This document shows positions 15,774 to 23,446 of a DNA stretch of 49,647 nt, piece after piece (position 1 is the stretch's first letter; every line of letters begins with the position of its first letter). The translations under genes were made by a program, and so were the position numbers. The stretch lies in IMG/VR virus record IMGVR_UViG_3300048056_000086, positions 1-49,647 of that record; one strand, written 5' to 3'. The notes under the pieces are model-generated. The model saw nothing but the letters and a program-made list of their open reading frames with translations. It had not been told where the DNA came from and ran no database searches. This DNA is from a virus.

Positions 15774-16397
15774 TTAAGCTCGCATCATTAGAGCAGTGCG
15801 CAGAGTGTGCAACACGCTCGGGTCTGTCTCAATCGCTGCTAGTACAAGCGGCAAAGAATCATAACCACAAGAGGACTTCAGAAACTCGTTCATTTCAACA
15901 ACACCCATTTTTTTGGCTTTGCACTCGTCAACAAAATTAGCAAACGTATAGGTTGCTTCCTCGGGCTCGTCTGGCACCGCGACCGGTGGGGGTGGGGGTG
16001 CTACTACTTCGGCGGCGGGTTGCCCCCCGCGTACTGGCCCTATTCTGATCTCATCTTCTACTTGTCTCAAAAACTCGGGTTTGTCTGTAATGCCCCGCAT
16101 ATTGCGCCAAGTGCCGTCCTTATTAAGGTTGTGCGAGCTAGCGTGGATACGTTCGTCCCATGGCAAGCCGTTGATGTCGATGTCTACGATCTCGTCTACG
16201 TCCTCAAGTCCCTCAACTACTGCAACCGGCGGCGGGGGTGTTGCGTCGGCTTCTAACTCCGCACCCAAGTTCGCGAGTGGTTCGGGCGCACACTTGCACC
16301 CCGCGCAGTCTATCTGCCCGAGCAGTTTAACAAGCGTTTTTTGCAGTTCCTCAACCGTCTCTGATTTGATCGTTAGTTGTATTTTTTCGTCATGCAT
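15774..16397 (-). CDS. Phage replication-cluster protein with DINGLPWDERIH motif
   Basis: 207 aa. The central segment DINGLPWDERIHASSHN followed by DGTWRNMRG is a conserved signature in phage proteins encoded beside DUF2800/DUF2815 genes; its biochemical function is not established. A CAGCKC pair lies at about 32-37, a Pro-rich linker (APPPPPVAV) at about 140, and a helical C-terminus. First gene of the minus-strand operon, with ribosome site aaaggagaccc and its own promoter at 16438-16466. Confidence 0.72.
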   Translation of the reverse strand: MHDEKIQLTIKSETVEELQKTLVKLLGQIDCAGCKCAPEPLANLGAELEADATPPPPVAVVEGLEDVDEIVDIDINGLPWDERIHASSHNLNKDGTWRNMRGITDKPEFLRQVEDEIRIGPVRGGQPAAEVVAPPPPPVAVPDEPEEATYTFANFVDECKAKKMGVVEMNEFLKSSCGYDSLPLVLAAIETDPSVLHTLRTALMMRA

Positions 16398-16425
16398 TTC
16401 AGGGTCTCCTTTTTGCGAAAAGTTA

Positions 16426-16454
16426 TTGACTGAAAAAATAATAGCTGATATTGT
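16426..16454 (+). promoter_or_regulatory. Sigma70-type promoter for helicase operon
   Basis: TTGACT at 16426-16431, a 17-base spacer, and TATTGT at 16449-16454. It points at the helicase ATG 16485 (ribosome site aaggaattt). It overlaps the opposite-facing promoter at 16438-16466, so the two cannot be occupied together. Confidence 0.65.
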
Positions 16455-16466
16455 TCAGGGAGTCAA
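16438..16466 (-). promoter_or_regulatory. Sigma70-type promoter for replication operon
   Basis: On the minus strand, TTGACT (16466-16461), a 17-base spacer, and TATTAT (16443-16438), a close match to consensus. It drives 15774-16397 and the genes after it. It overlaps the divergent helicase promoter by 17 bases. Confidence 0.7.
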
Positions 16467-16484
16467 CAAGGAATTTAAAAAAAA

Positions 16485-18185
16485 ATGAAATTAAGGCCAT
16501 ACCAAAAAGACTTCGAAAACGACATCTATAAAGGGTGGGCATCCGGCGCAAAAAATGTGCTTGGAGTGCTGCCTACCGGGGCAGGCAAAACCGTGTCTTT
16601 TGCAAAAATACTAGGCGATCACAACGGCAAGAGCGTAGCCACTGCGCACCGTCAAGAGCTTGTATCACAAATTGCGCTTGCACTCGCCCAGCGTGGGCTA
16701 CCGCACCAAATAGTTGGACCTATGAAAGTGGTTCAGTTTGCGGTACAGCGGCAAATGGACGAACTAGGCACGTCTACATATAGAGCGGGGTCGGATATAA
16801 CCGTTGTGGGCGTCGATACACTTACCCGCCGAGCGGAGGCCCTCGCAAGTTGGGCCAAAACCGTGACTCTGTGGGTGCAAGACGAAGCGCACCATTTACT
16901 ATTGAAAAACAAATGGGGTAAGGCTACAAAACTTTTTCCGAACGCTCGAGGCTTTGGGGCAACCGCAACGCCTACGCGCTCGGACGGGCGCGGACTGGGA
17001 CGGACATCAGACGGCGTTATGGACGTGATGGTCGAGGGCCCGGGTATGCGTGAATTGATCGAGGACGGCTATCTGACTGACTACCGTATATTTGCGCCGC
17101 CTAGCACTATTAATCTATCTAAAGTCAAAATTACGGCAAGCGGCGATTACTCAAAACCACAGCTTAAAACCGTGTTGCAAAAATCTCAAATCGTGGGCGA
17201 CGTTGTCGAACACTATAAAAAAATAGCGCCCGGCAAACTAGGCATCACATTTGCGTCCGACATAGAACTAGCCACGCAGATCGCCGAGCAATACCGTGAC
17301 TCGGGCGTGCCCTCCGAGGTCGTGAGCCACAAGACTCCGGACAACATGCGTGCTGATATTTTAAAGCGGTTTCGAAATCGTAGTGTAATGCAACTCGTCA
17401 ACGTAGACCTTTTTGGTGAAGGCTTTGACCTGCCCGCCATTGAAGTCGTGTCAATGGCCCGACCTACAGAGTCCTATCCTCTATACTGCCAACAGTTCGG
17501 GCGGGCGTTGCGTCTAATGCTCGGTACCGCTCACGGTTGTGACCTGTCAACCCGCGCGGGCCGCCTTGCCGCCATTGCCGGGTCGATAAAACCCAAAGCT
17601 ATTATCATTGACCACGTCGGCAATATCTCGCGCCATTTGTTGCCAGACGCAAAAAGGAAGTGGACACTCAACCGACGTGACGGGCGCGGGCGCATGGACC
17701 CGACGGGGCTAATACCGGTAGCGACATGTTTAAACCCAATGTGTTTTAGTGTGTACGAGCGCATCCTTCCCGCTTGCCCATTTTGCGGGCATGTCAACGA
17801 ACCGGCAGACCGTAGCAAGCCGGAGTTTGTGGACGGCGACCTGTGCGAGTTAAGCCCAGACGCACTCGCGCAATTGCGTGGCGAAGTTGACGCGGTTGAC
17901 AAAGACGTCGAAGACTACCGGGCCGAGCTGGTAGCAAAGCACGCGCCACATTTGGGCGTGCTGAAAAATGTCAAATACCACGCTAATCGACAAGTTGTTC
18001 AATCTGGGTTAAGATCGGCTATGGCGTGGGTGGCGGGCAAATACAAAAACGGCGGGTTAGATATGCGGGCACAACAAAAAAGATTTTTTTACGATTTCGG
18101 AATCGACGTATTGAGCGCGCAGGCCCTAGCGCCAAAGGACGCGGTCGTGCTCACAGAGCAAATAATAAAGGAGCTAATGAGATGA
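16485..18185 (+). CDS. Superfamily 2 DEAH helicase
   Basis: 566 aa. An ATP-dependent DNA translocase/helicase of the UvsW/RecG-like phage type. Motif I LPTGAGKT (about 29-36), motif II DEAH (133-136), motif III-like GATATPTRSDG, motif VI QQFGRALRLMLG. Near residues 405-430 a zinc-ribbon pair (CLNPMC, CPFC) follows the helicase core. It overlaps the VRR-NUC gene by ATGA. Likely role: fork remodelling, recombination or origin opening together with the polymerase cluster. Confidence 0.9.
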   Translation: MKLRPYQKDFENDIYKGWASGAKNVLGVLPTGAGKTVSFAKILGDHNGKSVATAHRQELVSQIALALAQRGLPHQIVGPMKVVQFAVQRQMDELGTSTYRAGSDITVVGVDTLTRRAEALASWAKTVTLWVQDEAHHLLLKNKWGKATKLFPNARGFGATATPTRSDGRGLGRTSDGVMDVMVEGPGMRELIEDGYLTDYRIFAPPSTINLSKVKITASGDYSKPQLKTVLQKSQIVGDVVEHYKKIAPGKLGITFASDIELATQIAEQYRDSGVPSEVVSHKTPDNMRADILKRFRNRSVMQLVNVDLFGEGFDLPAIEVVSMARPTESYPLYCQQFGRALRLMLGTAHGCDLSTRAGRLAAIAGSIKPKAIIIDHVGNISRHLLPDAKRKWTLNRRDGRGRMDPTGLIPVATCLNPMCFSVYERILPACPFCGHVNEPADRSKPEFVDGDLCELSPDALAQLRGEVDAVDKDVEDYRAELVAKHAPHLGVLKNVKYHANRQVVQSGLRSAMAWVAGKYKNGGLDMRAQQKRFFYDFGIDVLSAQALAPKDAVVLTEQIIKELMR

Positions 18186-18679
18186 TCTTTGATAAAATAG
18201 TCATACAATGGGCTGCGGAGAACGGCGTACCCGCGCGCGCGGCGTGGGCGCTGATAGAAAAACTTAGTGCGGAGATGGAGCCCGAAGTTGAATCATATCC
18301 CGGTTGCCCTGATAGGTACAAAGAGGCGGGCGTTTCTAAAGTCGTGAGACTCGACGCGAGTAGGCGGGGCGCGCGATACTGGCGTAATAATGTGGGTGCG
18401 TTCAAACCCGAGACCGGCGGCTTTGTCCGGTACGGACTTTGTAACGAATCGAAAAAAATGAACGACGTTTTGAAGTCCAGCGATTTGATCGGTATTGAGC
18501 CAATACTAATCACGCCCGAACACGTCGGCACGACTATCGGACAATTTGCCTGCCGTGAGACAAAAAAACCAGGGTGGCGGTACCGAGGCACCGCGCGCGA
18601 AATGGCACAAAACAATTTTATATTCCTCGTGAATTCATTGGGCGGCGATGGCAAATTTTGTACGGGGGTAGACGAATGA
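18182..18679 (+). CDS. VRR-NUC domain nuclease
   Basis: 165 aa from ATG 18182, overlapping the helicase stop. The sequence has the VRR-NUC order: an N-terminal helical cap, RYWRNNVGAF and KSSDLIGIEPILI (the catalytic Asp within SDLIG), then GQFACRETKKPGWRY (E-x-K) and QNNFIFLVNSLGG. These are PD-(D/E)XK endonucleases related to Holliday-junction resolvases and FAN1. It works with the SF2 helicase upstream, probably in resolving branched DNA. Confidence 0.85.
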   Translation: MIFDKIVIQWAAENGVPARAAWALIEKLSAEMEPEVESYPGCPDRYKEAGVSKVVRLDASRRGARYWRNNVGAFKPETGGFVRYGLCNESKKMNDVLKSSDLIGIEPILITPEHVGTTIGQFACRETKKPGWRYRGTAREMAQNNFIFLVNSLGGDGKFCTGVDE

Positions 18680-18951
18680 ATCCGAACAGAACAGATCAAT
18701 ACCGGCATACTCTCGGCGTGGCCGTTGAGCTAGCAAAAACGGTACATTGGTCAAAAATAACAATACAGATGATCAGTCAACATCTGTTTATTTCGGAATC
18801 CACGATTCGGCACCATCTCGGCGGAGGCCCAATTATGCGCGCTCTAATCGTGATAGTGCAATCAAAACAACTTAGGGGATGCCCGGATCCATTTGAGCCG
18901 GTGGAGGGATTGCAATGCGTAAAAAACCGCAGCAAACATACGAGCAAATAA
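18676..18951 (+). CDS. Mini TetR-like helix-turn-helix protein (paralog 1)
   Basis: 91 aa, overlapping VRR-NUC by ATGA. It has the TetR-type DNA-binding segment: helix (LGVAVELAKTVHWSKIT), turn, and recognition region ISESTIRHHLGG (about 47-58). It ends after about 90 residues and lacks the large ligand-binding domain of true TetR proteins. It overlaps a second gene of the same type by 37 bases. Likely a DNA-binding regulator of phage or host transcription. Confidence 0.65.
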   Translation: MNPNRTDQYRHTLGVAVELAKTVHWSKITIQMISQHLFISESTIRHHLGGGPIMRALIVIVQSKQLRGCPDPFEPVEGLQCVKNRSKHTSK

Positions 18952-19160
18952 TAACAGCGGCGTTGACGCTCGCTGAAAAATATCACTACATGTCCGTGAC
19001 TGCGGGCATGATCGCCGAGCGTGCCGGATGTAGCAAATCGCTAGTCCGGCACCACCTTGGCAATGATTTGGATATGCGGTCGAGAATGTTGGCGGCCGCT
19101 GTTATGCGCGGGCGAGATGAGATTATTGAGCAGGGTATTAGGGCTGGAGAGCTTTCCTGA
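18915..19160 (+). CDS. Mini TetR-like helix-turn-helix protein (paralog 2)
   Basis: 81 aa (MRKKPQQTYEQIITAALTLA...), with TetR N-terminal features: SVTAGMIAERAGCSKSLVR is a helix-turn-helix, followed by HHLGND. As in the preceding paralog, there is no ligand domain. Ribosome site ggaggg just before the start. It converges with, and overlaps by 23 bases, the minus-strand gene at 19138. Confidence 0.72.
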   Translation: MRKKPQQTYEQIITAALTLAEKYHYMSVTAGMIAERAGCSKSLVRHHLGNDLDMRSRMLAAAVMRGRDEIIEQGIRAGELS

Positions 19161-19413
19161 TGACGTCGTCGTATTGGCCGGACCAGCAACCGCTGTGACA
19201 GTAAACAACGGCACCAGCCCCGAAGGCGTGCCGCCTCGCATCTAAATGACCTTGGGCTTCTTTGCGACTAAAAAACGGCCCGGTTATCATACCGGCGACA
19301 TTGTGACAAGCCTCTCTTCTCTTGCTCATATTTTGTCGGGGGTCAATAATCAGCCACCAAGGGCTACTTGTGCCCTCATTGTTTTCAACATCTACATCAA
19401 TTGTGATTTTCAT
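19138..19413 (-). CDS. Hypothetical protein
   Basis: 91 aa (MKITIDVDVENNEGTSSPWW...). The start overlaps the stop of the upstream minus-strand gene (ATGA), which supports it as a real gene. The sequence suggests a small alpha/beta fold; GPFFSRKEAQGHLDARRHAF resembles short phage proteins that pair a beta hairpin with one helix. Function unknown. Confidence 0.6.
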   Translation of the reverse strand: MKITIDVDVENNEGTSSPWWLIIDPRQNMSKRREACHNVAGMITGPFFSRKEAQGHLDARRHAFGAGAVVYCHSGCWSGQYDDVIRKALQP

Positions 19414-19652
19414 TTAATTTCCTCGTAGTACTCGGGGTGCCCAATTATGCGCGTGCGAAAGCCGACGTCGACGGCCACGGACCCACACCGACACCGCTCG
19501 AAGCCTTGTGGTTGCCTGCCGAGAACGTCACCACAGCGACGGCATTGCACAATCAAGGGCAGTTGTGATTTCCATCGCAATTCTTGCATCGCGTCACGTA
19601 TTGCCACGGCTACCACGATTGACACAACTATTATTAGTATGCTCATTGCCAT
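19410..19652 (-). CDS. Small membrane-anchored zinc-ribbon protein
   Basis: 80 aa. An N-terminal membrane helix (MAMSILIIVVSIVVAVAI) is followed by a cytoplasmic or periplasmic zinc ribbon, CRRCGDVLG and CRCGS (about 37-57). It overlaps the neighbouring coding regions by a few bases. A membrane-anchored metal-binding protein; possible roles include superinfection exclusion or takeover of a membrane complex. No named family recognised. Confidence 0.6.
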   Translation of the reverse strand: MAMSILIIVVSIVVAVAIRDAMQELRWKSQLPLIVQCRRCGDVLGRQPQGFERCRCGSVAVDVGFRTRIIGHPEYYEEIK

Positions 19653-19885
19653 GCCAAACGCGCGGCCCGGCCGTCCGGGTCTGCAAGCACGGAAATCGTG
19701 CGCGGGCTTCTATCCCTCGCGATGTAGCCCTTGCGCTCAATCGCCGCTAGCCTATCAGTGACTGCCTGCAGCGCAATCCCGTAATGATTGCCTATTTCGC
19801 GGTATGTCGGCGGGTACCCAAAGTCACATATAAACCCCATGATGTACCCAAGAGTGCGCGCTTGTATCTCTGTCAATTGCTTCAT
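19643..19885 (-). CDS. LexA-type winged-helix DNA-binding protein without protease domain
   Basis: 80 aa from ATG 19885 (ribosome site gagggagag; ATGA overlap with the upstream gene), preferred over a longer start at 19915. LTEIQARTLGYIMGF, then GYPPTYREIGNHYGI, AVTDRLAAIERKGYI and a final wing with RTISV correspond to the N-terminal domain of LexA. The Ser/Lys autocleavage domain is missing. It could compete for host SOS operators or regulate phage promoters. Confidence 0.75.
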   Translation of the reverse strand: MKQLTEIQARTLGYIMGFICDFGYPPTYREIGNHYGIALQAVTDRLAAIERKGYIARDRSPRTISVLADPDGRAARLAWQ

Positions 19886-20463
19886 TTTAAACTCTCCCTC
19901 AACTGCGCCAACCATTTGTTATTCTCGTCAACCGTCGCCAGCTCATTAGCCCATTGTCGTCCCCAATACGCCCTATCTGCTAGTAGTTTCCCCAATTTCG
20001 ATTTTTTCCAGACCGCGCCCGGGGTAGATTCTTTTGGCGGCGGGGTAATATAGCCTTCGACACAATCTACGGCCAGAGACCTCCGTATCTGCACTATCAT
20101 AAATTTTTTGAGGCCTGTGTGGTTCGGTGTCGGCGGTGCCCACGCTGCTACGTCGGCCAGCATCCTCTCATATCGCATTTTCGTGAGCCGGATTTCTTTT
20201 ATCCTATCCCCATACCTCTGGACGCTGTCCAACCACTCTTTTTTTGCTGCCGCCTCAACTTGCTCATCTGACATATCACGCAAATTGTCGATCTCGCGGG
20301 ACGATGCGTACACTTTTCCCCCATAGTATTTCGAAGGTTCGAGGCGCTCGGGTATGGGTCCCTCCCTCACGCTCACTAGAGCACCGCACGTGCGCGAGCA
20401 CTCCATGACGAACTCCCTGAACTCGATACCCCCGCTTATCAAATCAGTGTAACAAGTCGGCAT
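19882..20463 (-). CDS. Hypothetical helical protein
   Basis: 193 aa with ribosome site ggggaagg. Mostly helical and charged, with Cys near the N-terminus (MPTCY; MECSRTC). The middle (EAAAKKEWLDSVQRYGDRIK) looks coiled-coil-like, and a Pro-rich segment (TPPPKESTPG) separates it from a basic C-terminal part. Coupled to the LexA-like gene. No recognised family. Confidence 0.6.
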   Translation of the reverse strand: MPTCYTDLISGGIEFREFVMECSRTCGALVSVREGPIPERLEPSKYYGGKVYASSREIDNLRDMSDEQVEAAAKKEWLDSVQRYGDRIKEIRLTKMRYERMLADVAAWAPPTPNHTGLKKFMIVQIRRSLAVDCVEGYITPPPKESTPGAVWKKSKLGKLLADRAYWGRQWANELATVDENNKWLAQLRESLK

Positions 20464-20465
20464 TT

Positions 20466-20729
20466 TTAACCTTCCCCTTTCAGAATCTCATTAGACCGTT
20501 TAATTGCAAAATCGGTTATCTCGTCACGGTCTTTTTGTGGCATAGACAGCACGCTTACGAACCTACACGACTTGTAAATAGAGACCATACCCCAGTCGTG
20601 TTTGATAGCAACGCCAGGTATTTTGGAAGGCAAAACAGGGTACTCAACTACATACACGTTGCCCTCGATTAGCAGTGACTCTCTAGCGTCGACGCATCTT
20701 ACCCAATCGCCCTTTTTAAAATTTCTCAT
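20466..20729 (-). CDS. Single-unit SH3-like repeat protein
   Basis: 87 aa. The first half (MRNFKKGDWVRCVDA then IEGNVYVVEY) is clearly related to the five repeats of the protein at 26297-27325 (FKPGDWVRC, ITEGxxYxV), so it is a one-unit paralog of that protein. Predicted small beta-barrel (SH3/KOW-like). First gene of the leftward operon, with ribosome site aggagg and a sigma54-like promoter directly upstream. Confidence 0.7.
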   Translation of the reverse strand: MRNFKKGDWVRCVDARESLLIEGNVYVVEYPVLPSKIPGVAIKHDWGMVSIYKSCRFVSVLSMPQKDRDEITDFAIKRSNEILKGEG

Positions 20730-20759
20730 TTTTTTCCTTGCCTCCTAATACTACAGCCT

Positions 20760-20776
20760 TGCACAACGCGTGCCAG
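20760..20776 (-). promoter_or_regulatory. Sigma54-like -24/-12 element, leftward
   Basis: On the minus strand CTGGCACGCGTTGTGCA, with GG and GC exactly 12 bases apart as sigma54 promoters require. It is about 35 bases upstream of the start at 20729. The core GCAC-N5-GTGC is also a dyad, so a repressor site is an alternative. Confidence 0.45.
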
Positions 20777-21001
20777 TTTATCGGCGTGTTTTGGTCGGCT
20801 CTTTAATGATTACGTATACGTACGTATATACGGTAGGGGCAAATTCGCAAACTTTGCGGTACTACGCAAATCAGCGCAAACTGCGCCAACATGCGGAATC
20901 ATTGGGCTTTTCCGTGTCCAATTCAGAAACTATGCAATCTTTTCATACTGGAACGGGGTTTCCCAAAAACTTAAGTGGCCGAAATCATTGAAAACACGTT
21001 C

Positions 21002-21018
21002 TTGGCACGCTCTGTGCA
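21002..21018 (+). promoter_or_regulatory. Sigma54-like -24/-12 element, rightward
   Basis: TTGGCACGCTCTGTGCA: GG at 21004-21005 and GC at 21016-21017. It matches the sigma54 consensus except for one base in the -12 part and shares 14 of 17 bases with the opposite-facing element at 20760-20776. About 50 bases before ATG 21068. Confidence 0.5.
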
Positions 21019-21067
21019 CTGCTATTATTGCATGGACGCCGACACACAAACAAAGGGAGCTAACACA

Positions 21068-21535
21068 ATGACAAACGAAAAAATCAGAAATATTAACGAG
21101 AGCTTTGGTGAATCCATTGAATTTGACAGCATCGAAGAAATGGAGGCCTCTATTGAATCCATGGGTTATATGCCCGAAGATGGCCTGAAAGAGGGGCGTG
21201 ACTACGAGACTGTTGCAAAAGTAACAGAGATTCAATTTTTCGATTATACTCGCGAAGAACAAATTGACGACTCTGCGACGGAAACCATCGTAGAGTACTC
21301 CGCTAATATCAAAATTGAGCTCGAAGGCCGGACCTTTTGCGCGCAATGGAGTGGTAATGAAGAAGAAGCGCGTATGCTTTCTATTCCCTCTTCAGATGAA
21401 AATTTCTGGGGTACAAGAAAAGATCAGGATTGGGCTTGTGAAAATGTCGATTGTAGAGAACTCGAAGAAGAATTAGAAAAACAGGGATATGAAAACAATT
21501 TTGGTTTTCTCGAAGAGCATGGCGAACGAATGTAG
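21068..21535 (+). CDS. Acidic hypothetical protein, first rightward early gene
   Basis: 155 aa from ATG 21068 (ribosome site aaagggagc); an earlier in-frame start at 20975 would run back through the promoter element. Very acidic, with many Glu and Asp (SIEFDSIEEMEASIES; CRELEEELEKQGYENN). Strong acidity in an early phage protein is compatible with DNA mimicry or inhibition of a host enzyme, but no family is recognised. Confidence 0.7.
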   Translation: MTNEKIRNINESFGESIEFDSIEEMEASIESMGYMPEDGLKEGRDYETVAKVTEIQFFDYTREEQIDDSATETIVEYSANIKIELEGRTFCAQWSGNEEEARMLSIPSSDENFWGTRKDQDWACENVDCRELEEELEKQGYENNFGFLEEHGERM

Positions 21536-21611
21536 TTTTTTTTACCCTGGTGGAGATTACTTATCAAAGCCCGGGTGCCAATGGACGTAACAAACAAATG
21601 GAGCAAGCACA

Positions 21612-22019
21612 ATGACAAAAACACAGCTATTAGATATTGCAACCAAAAACGGCGCAACAGTTAAAAAATCATGGGCTAAGGGCAAAATCCAGGGAACGCT
21701 TATATTTAGGCTTATGCGTTCTGTGGCTGCTATTGAGTCTACTATTGCCCATCATCAAAAATATTCAAAATCGTATATGTGGGGCGGGGACAATGGTAAT
21801 AGTGCGTCCCGAACGCGCCGGGAAAATGAGTTAAGTTTTACGATAGTGATGAGTTACAATGGAGTAGAGTACTCGTACGAGTCTGCCGTCACGATTTCCC
21901 GGGCCAACTTTTATTACAAAGGCTATTTTTGCGTTGATGGCGAGCGTAAAGACTTGAGAGCGTGGCGCAAACTAATCAAACTAATCGAGGCCGATCTCGA
22001 AGCCGTAAGGGGTGCGTAA
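21612..22019 (+). CDS. Hypothetical protein, early operon
   Basis: 135 aa, ribosome site atggagcaagcac. Basic and beta-rich; SFTIVMSYNGVEYSYESAVT suggests antiparallel strands, followed by a C-terminal helix (RAWRKLIKLIEADLEAV). It begins 76 bases after the acidic gene. The stop overlaps the next start (TAATG). Not recognised. Confidence 0.65.
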   Translation: MTKTQLLDIATKNGATVKKSWAKGKIQGTLIFRLMRSVAAIESTIAHHQKYSKSYMWGGDNGNSASRTRRENELSFTIVMSYNGVEYSYESAVTISRANFYYKGYFCVDGERKDLRAWRKLIKLIEADLEAVRGA

Positions 22020-22213
22020 TGGAGATCTTTTTACCAAAATTTGGGCTTGTACCCGTAATAATAGAATCGCTTGGACATGGCCACACACGGGTTGTGCCGA
22101 TCACGGGCGAACGATATGATGAGATACTAAACACCCACAAGATCATAGCGCAGACTAGCACCGAGCGGGGATCGCTGATTACGTTTAGAGAAAATGAACT
22201 GCCCGGAGTGTAA
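22019..22213 (+). CDS. Small hypothetical protein
   Basis: 64 aa (MEIFLPKFGLVPVIIESLGH...) from ATG 22019, coupled by TAATG to the gene before it. A beta-rich small domain (VIIESLGHGHTRVVPITG). The last codons overlap the next gene by 20 bases. Function unknown. Confidence 0.6.
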   Translation: MEIFLPKFGLVPVIIESLGHGHTRVVPITGERYDEILNTHKIIAQTSTERGSLITFRENELPGV

Positions 22214-22406
22214 CATAAGTTACGACGACTTTAGGACCGGGTTGACCTATGCGGATGTATACGCAATAATCTACGAGCGCAAACACAAGCGCAGGAACGG
22301 AGTTTTGGGGAAATGGCACGAAATCAAGCAAACAATGTGGGCGGATCATGTCGAGAATTGCAGAGCGGGGGAACCGGGCAAATTAGAACGAATAGAAAAG
22401 TATTAG
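22194..22406 (+). CDS. Small zinc-finger-like protein
   Basis: 70 aa. Begins MNCPECNISY and ends with WADHVENC; Cys3, Cys6, His51 and Cys55 (approximate) would form a CCHC metal site with a long helical insert. This pattern occurs in small phage DNA-binding or host-takeover proteins, but the family cannot be named. It overlaps both neighbours. Confidence 0.6.
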   Translation: MNCPECNISYDDFRTGLTYADVYAIIYERKHKRRNGVLGKWHEIKQTMWADHVENCRAGEPGKLERIEKY

Positions 22407-22546
22407 TGGAGGTCTGCGTTATTGTAGACGAGCGCCGCAAGCTCTCACTATTTACGTGCAATAAAACAATGGCTCAGGCCCTCACAAAATTGCACAGCAT
22501 TGTGGGGCACGGGTTTGGGTTTACAGCAAAGCGGACAGTCATATGA
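22406..22546 (+). CDS. Small hypothetical protein with GTG start
   Basis: 46 aa (MEVCVIVDERRKLSLFTCNK...). The GTG at 22406 overlaps the previous stop codon and the 3' end overlaps the next ATG (ATGA), so coupling on both sides favours this short form over an upstream ATG (22313) in the same frame. No strong ribosome site; probably translated by re-initiation. Function unknown. Confidence 0.5.
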   Translation: MEVCVIVDERRKLSLFTCNKTMAQALTKLHSIVGHGFGFTAKRTVI

Positions 22547-22830
22547 AGACCATGCACAAAGTGATTGTTCGAGATGGCACGACTACAATTGAGCCACGCA
22601 AGGTCAAAAAAGAAACCCCGTGCTATGTGTTTTTAGAGAGCGGATTAAGCGAGTATAAGCAGAACCAAGACATTTTTACACGTGTCTCGTATCTGTATTT
22701 TGACGATAAAAAAGACGCGGTTAAATACGCAGTAGCGCAGGCCGAAAAAAAGATCACTCTACACAATGCACACATTGACTCGCAGCGGGACAGTATCGCT
22801 AAAATACTAACGGAGGCCACCAAGTGCTAG
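22543..22830 (+). CDS. Hypothetical protein
   Basis: 95 aa (MKTMHKVIVRDGTTTIEPRK...). A beta-hairpin N-terminal half, then an alpha-helical C-terminus (AVKYAVAQAEKKITLHNAHI). Layout resembles small phage proteins with a beta-beta-alpha fold. Overlaps both neighbours. No family recognised. Confidence 0.6.
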   Translation: MKTMHKVIVRDGTTTIEPRKVKKETPCYVFLESGLSEYKQNQDIFTRVSYLYFDDKKDAVKYAVAQAEKKITLHNAHIDSQRDSIAKILTEATKC

Positions 22831-23033
22831 TACTAGATAAACCCTGCTACCCGGATACGCCAGTTGACGATCGTCCCCCAACTGGGTCGATATTCGTCGA
22901 ACCGCGCCGGGGTGGGGGCTACTCGATACGGCTAAAAGAAGTCGGTATCTACTCGATAGAAGTACATCACACGGAGGACCTCAAGACAGCGACCGATTAC
23001 GCTGAAAGATTGGAGCAACAAAATGAAAATTAA
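22824..23033 (+). CDS. Small hypothetical protein (GTG start)
   Basis: 69 aa. GTG 22824 is preceded by cggaggccacc. The body (GSIFVEPRRGGGYSIRLKEV, then IEVHHTEDLKTATDYAERL) is a beta sheet then helix, similar in layout to the preceding protein, possibly a distant paralog. Overlaps the next gene by 11 bases. Confidence 0.6.
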   Translation: MLVLDKPCYPDTPVDDRPPTGSIFVEPRRGGGYSIRLKEVGIYSIEVHHTEDLKTATDYAERLEQQNEN

Positions 23034-23373
23034 AGAGGTGCAAATACTCGAAATCTCTAAAAGCAGCCCAACTAAACGAGAGATAGACGAGCAAGCCGAC
23101 CCGATCGGCATGAGTCAATCAACACAGCTCGCGCTGTTATGCGTGCAAATCGATAAACTTAAGGACAGATTGAGGGAGTTAGAAAAATGCAACCATGCTA
23201 TGTGTGTGAGTGAAGAATCAGCAACCGAGGCGCGCGAAATAGCCGACCGGCTAACAGCAAACCAACCGTTGATTGATGCGATCAAAACACTCAGTTCAAA
23301 TGGTATGAGCCGCCGGGAAATCCAAGACGGAATCAATAAGGTGTTTAAAAAGTTGGTTACCCCACGCTCTTAA
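23023..23373 (+). CDS. Coiled-coil hypothetical protein
   Basis: 116 aa. Residues 35-60 (ALLCVQIDKLKDRLRELEKC) form a likely coiled coil, suggesting a dimer. The C-terminal region (GMSRREIQDGINKVFKKL) resembles a short helix-turn-helix. Could be a small DNA-binding regulator. Family not recognised. Confidence 0.6.
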   Translation: MKIKEVQILEISKSSPTKREIDEQADPIGMSQSTQLALLCVQIDKLKDRLRELEKCNHAMCVSEESATEAREIADRLTANQPLIDAIKTLSSNGMSRREIQDGINKVFKKLVTPRS

Positions 23374-23446
23374 AAAAGAAGAAAAATAGAACGCAGGATA
23401 ACCACAGTGAATAGTATCACTAAAATTGATAAAGGAGAAAAAAATC

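Larger units (their letters stand above)
20730..21067. promoter_or_regulatory. Divergent control region between leftward and rightward operons
   Basis: 338 bases without a convincing gene. It holds a perfect 12-base palindrome (TACGTATACGTA, 20811-20822), several CGCAAA units (20844-20880; CGCAAACTTTGCGG is near-palindromic), two AATCATTG units (20897 and 20983) also found at 27.75-27.93 kb, and two sigma54-like elements, one facing each way. It looks like an operator/promoter array for both early operons. Confidence 0.65.

Noticed and set aside
20806-20991. Possible small plus-strand gene MITYTYVYTVGANSQTL... in the divergent control gap
   Set aside because: No ribosome site; it runs through palindromes and repeated operator-like units, so chance openness is more likely, though a small peptide cannot be excluded.
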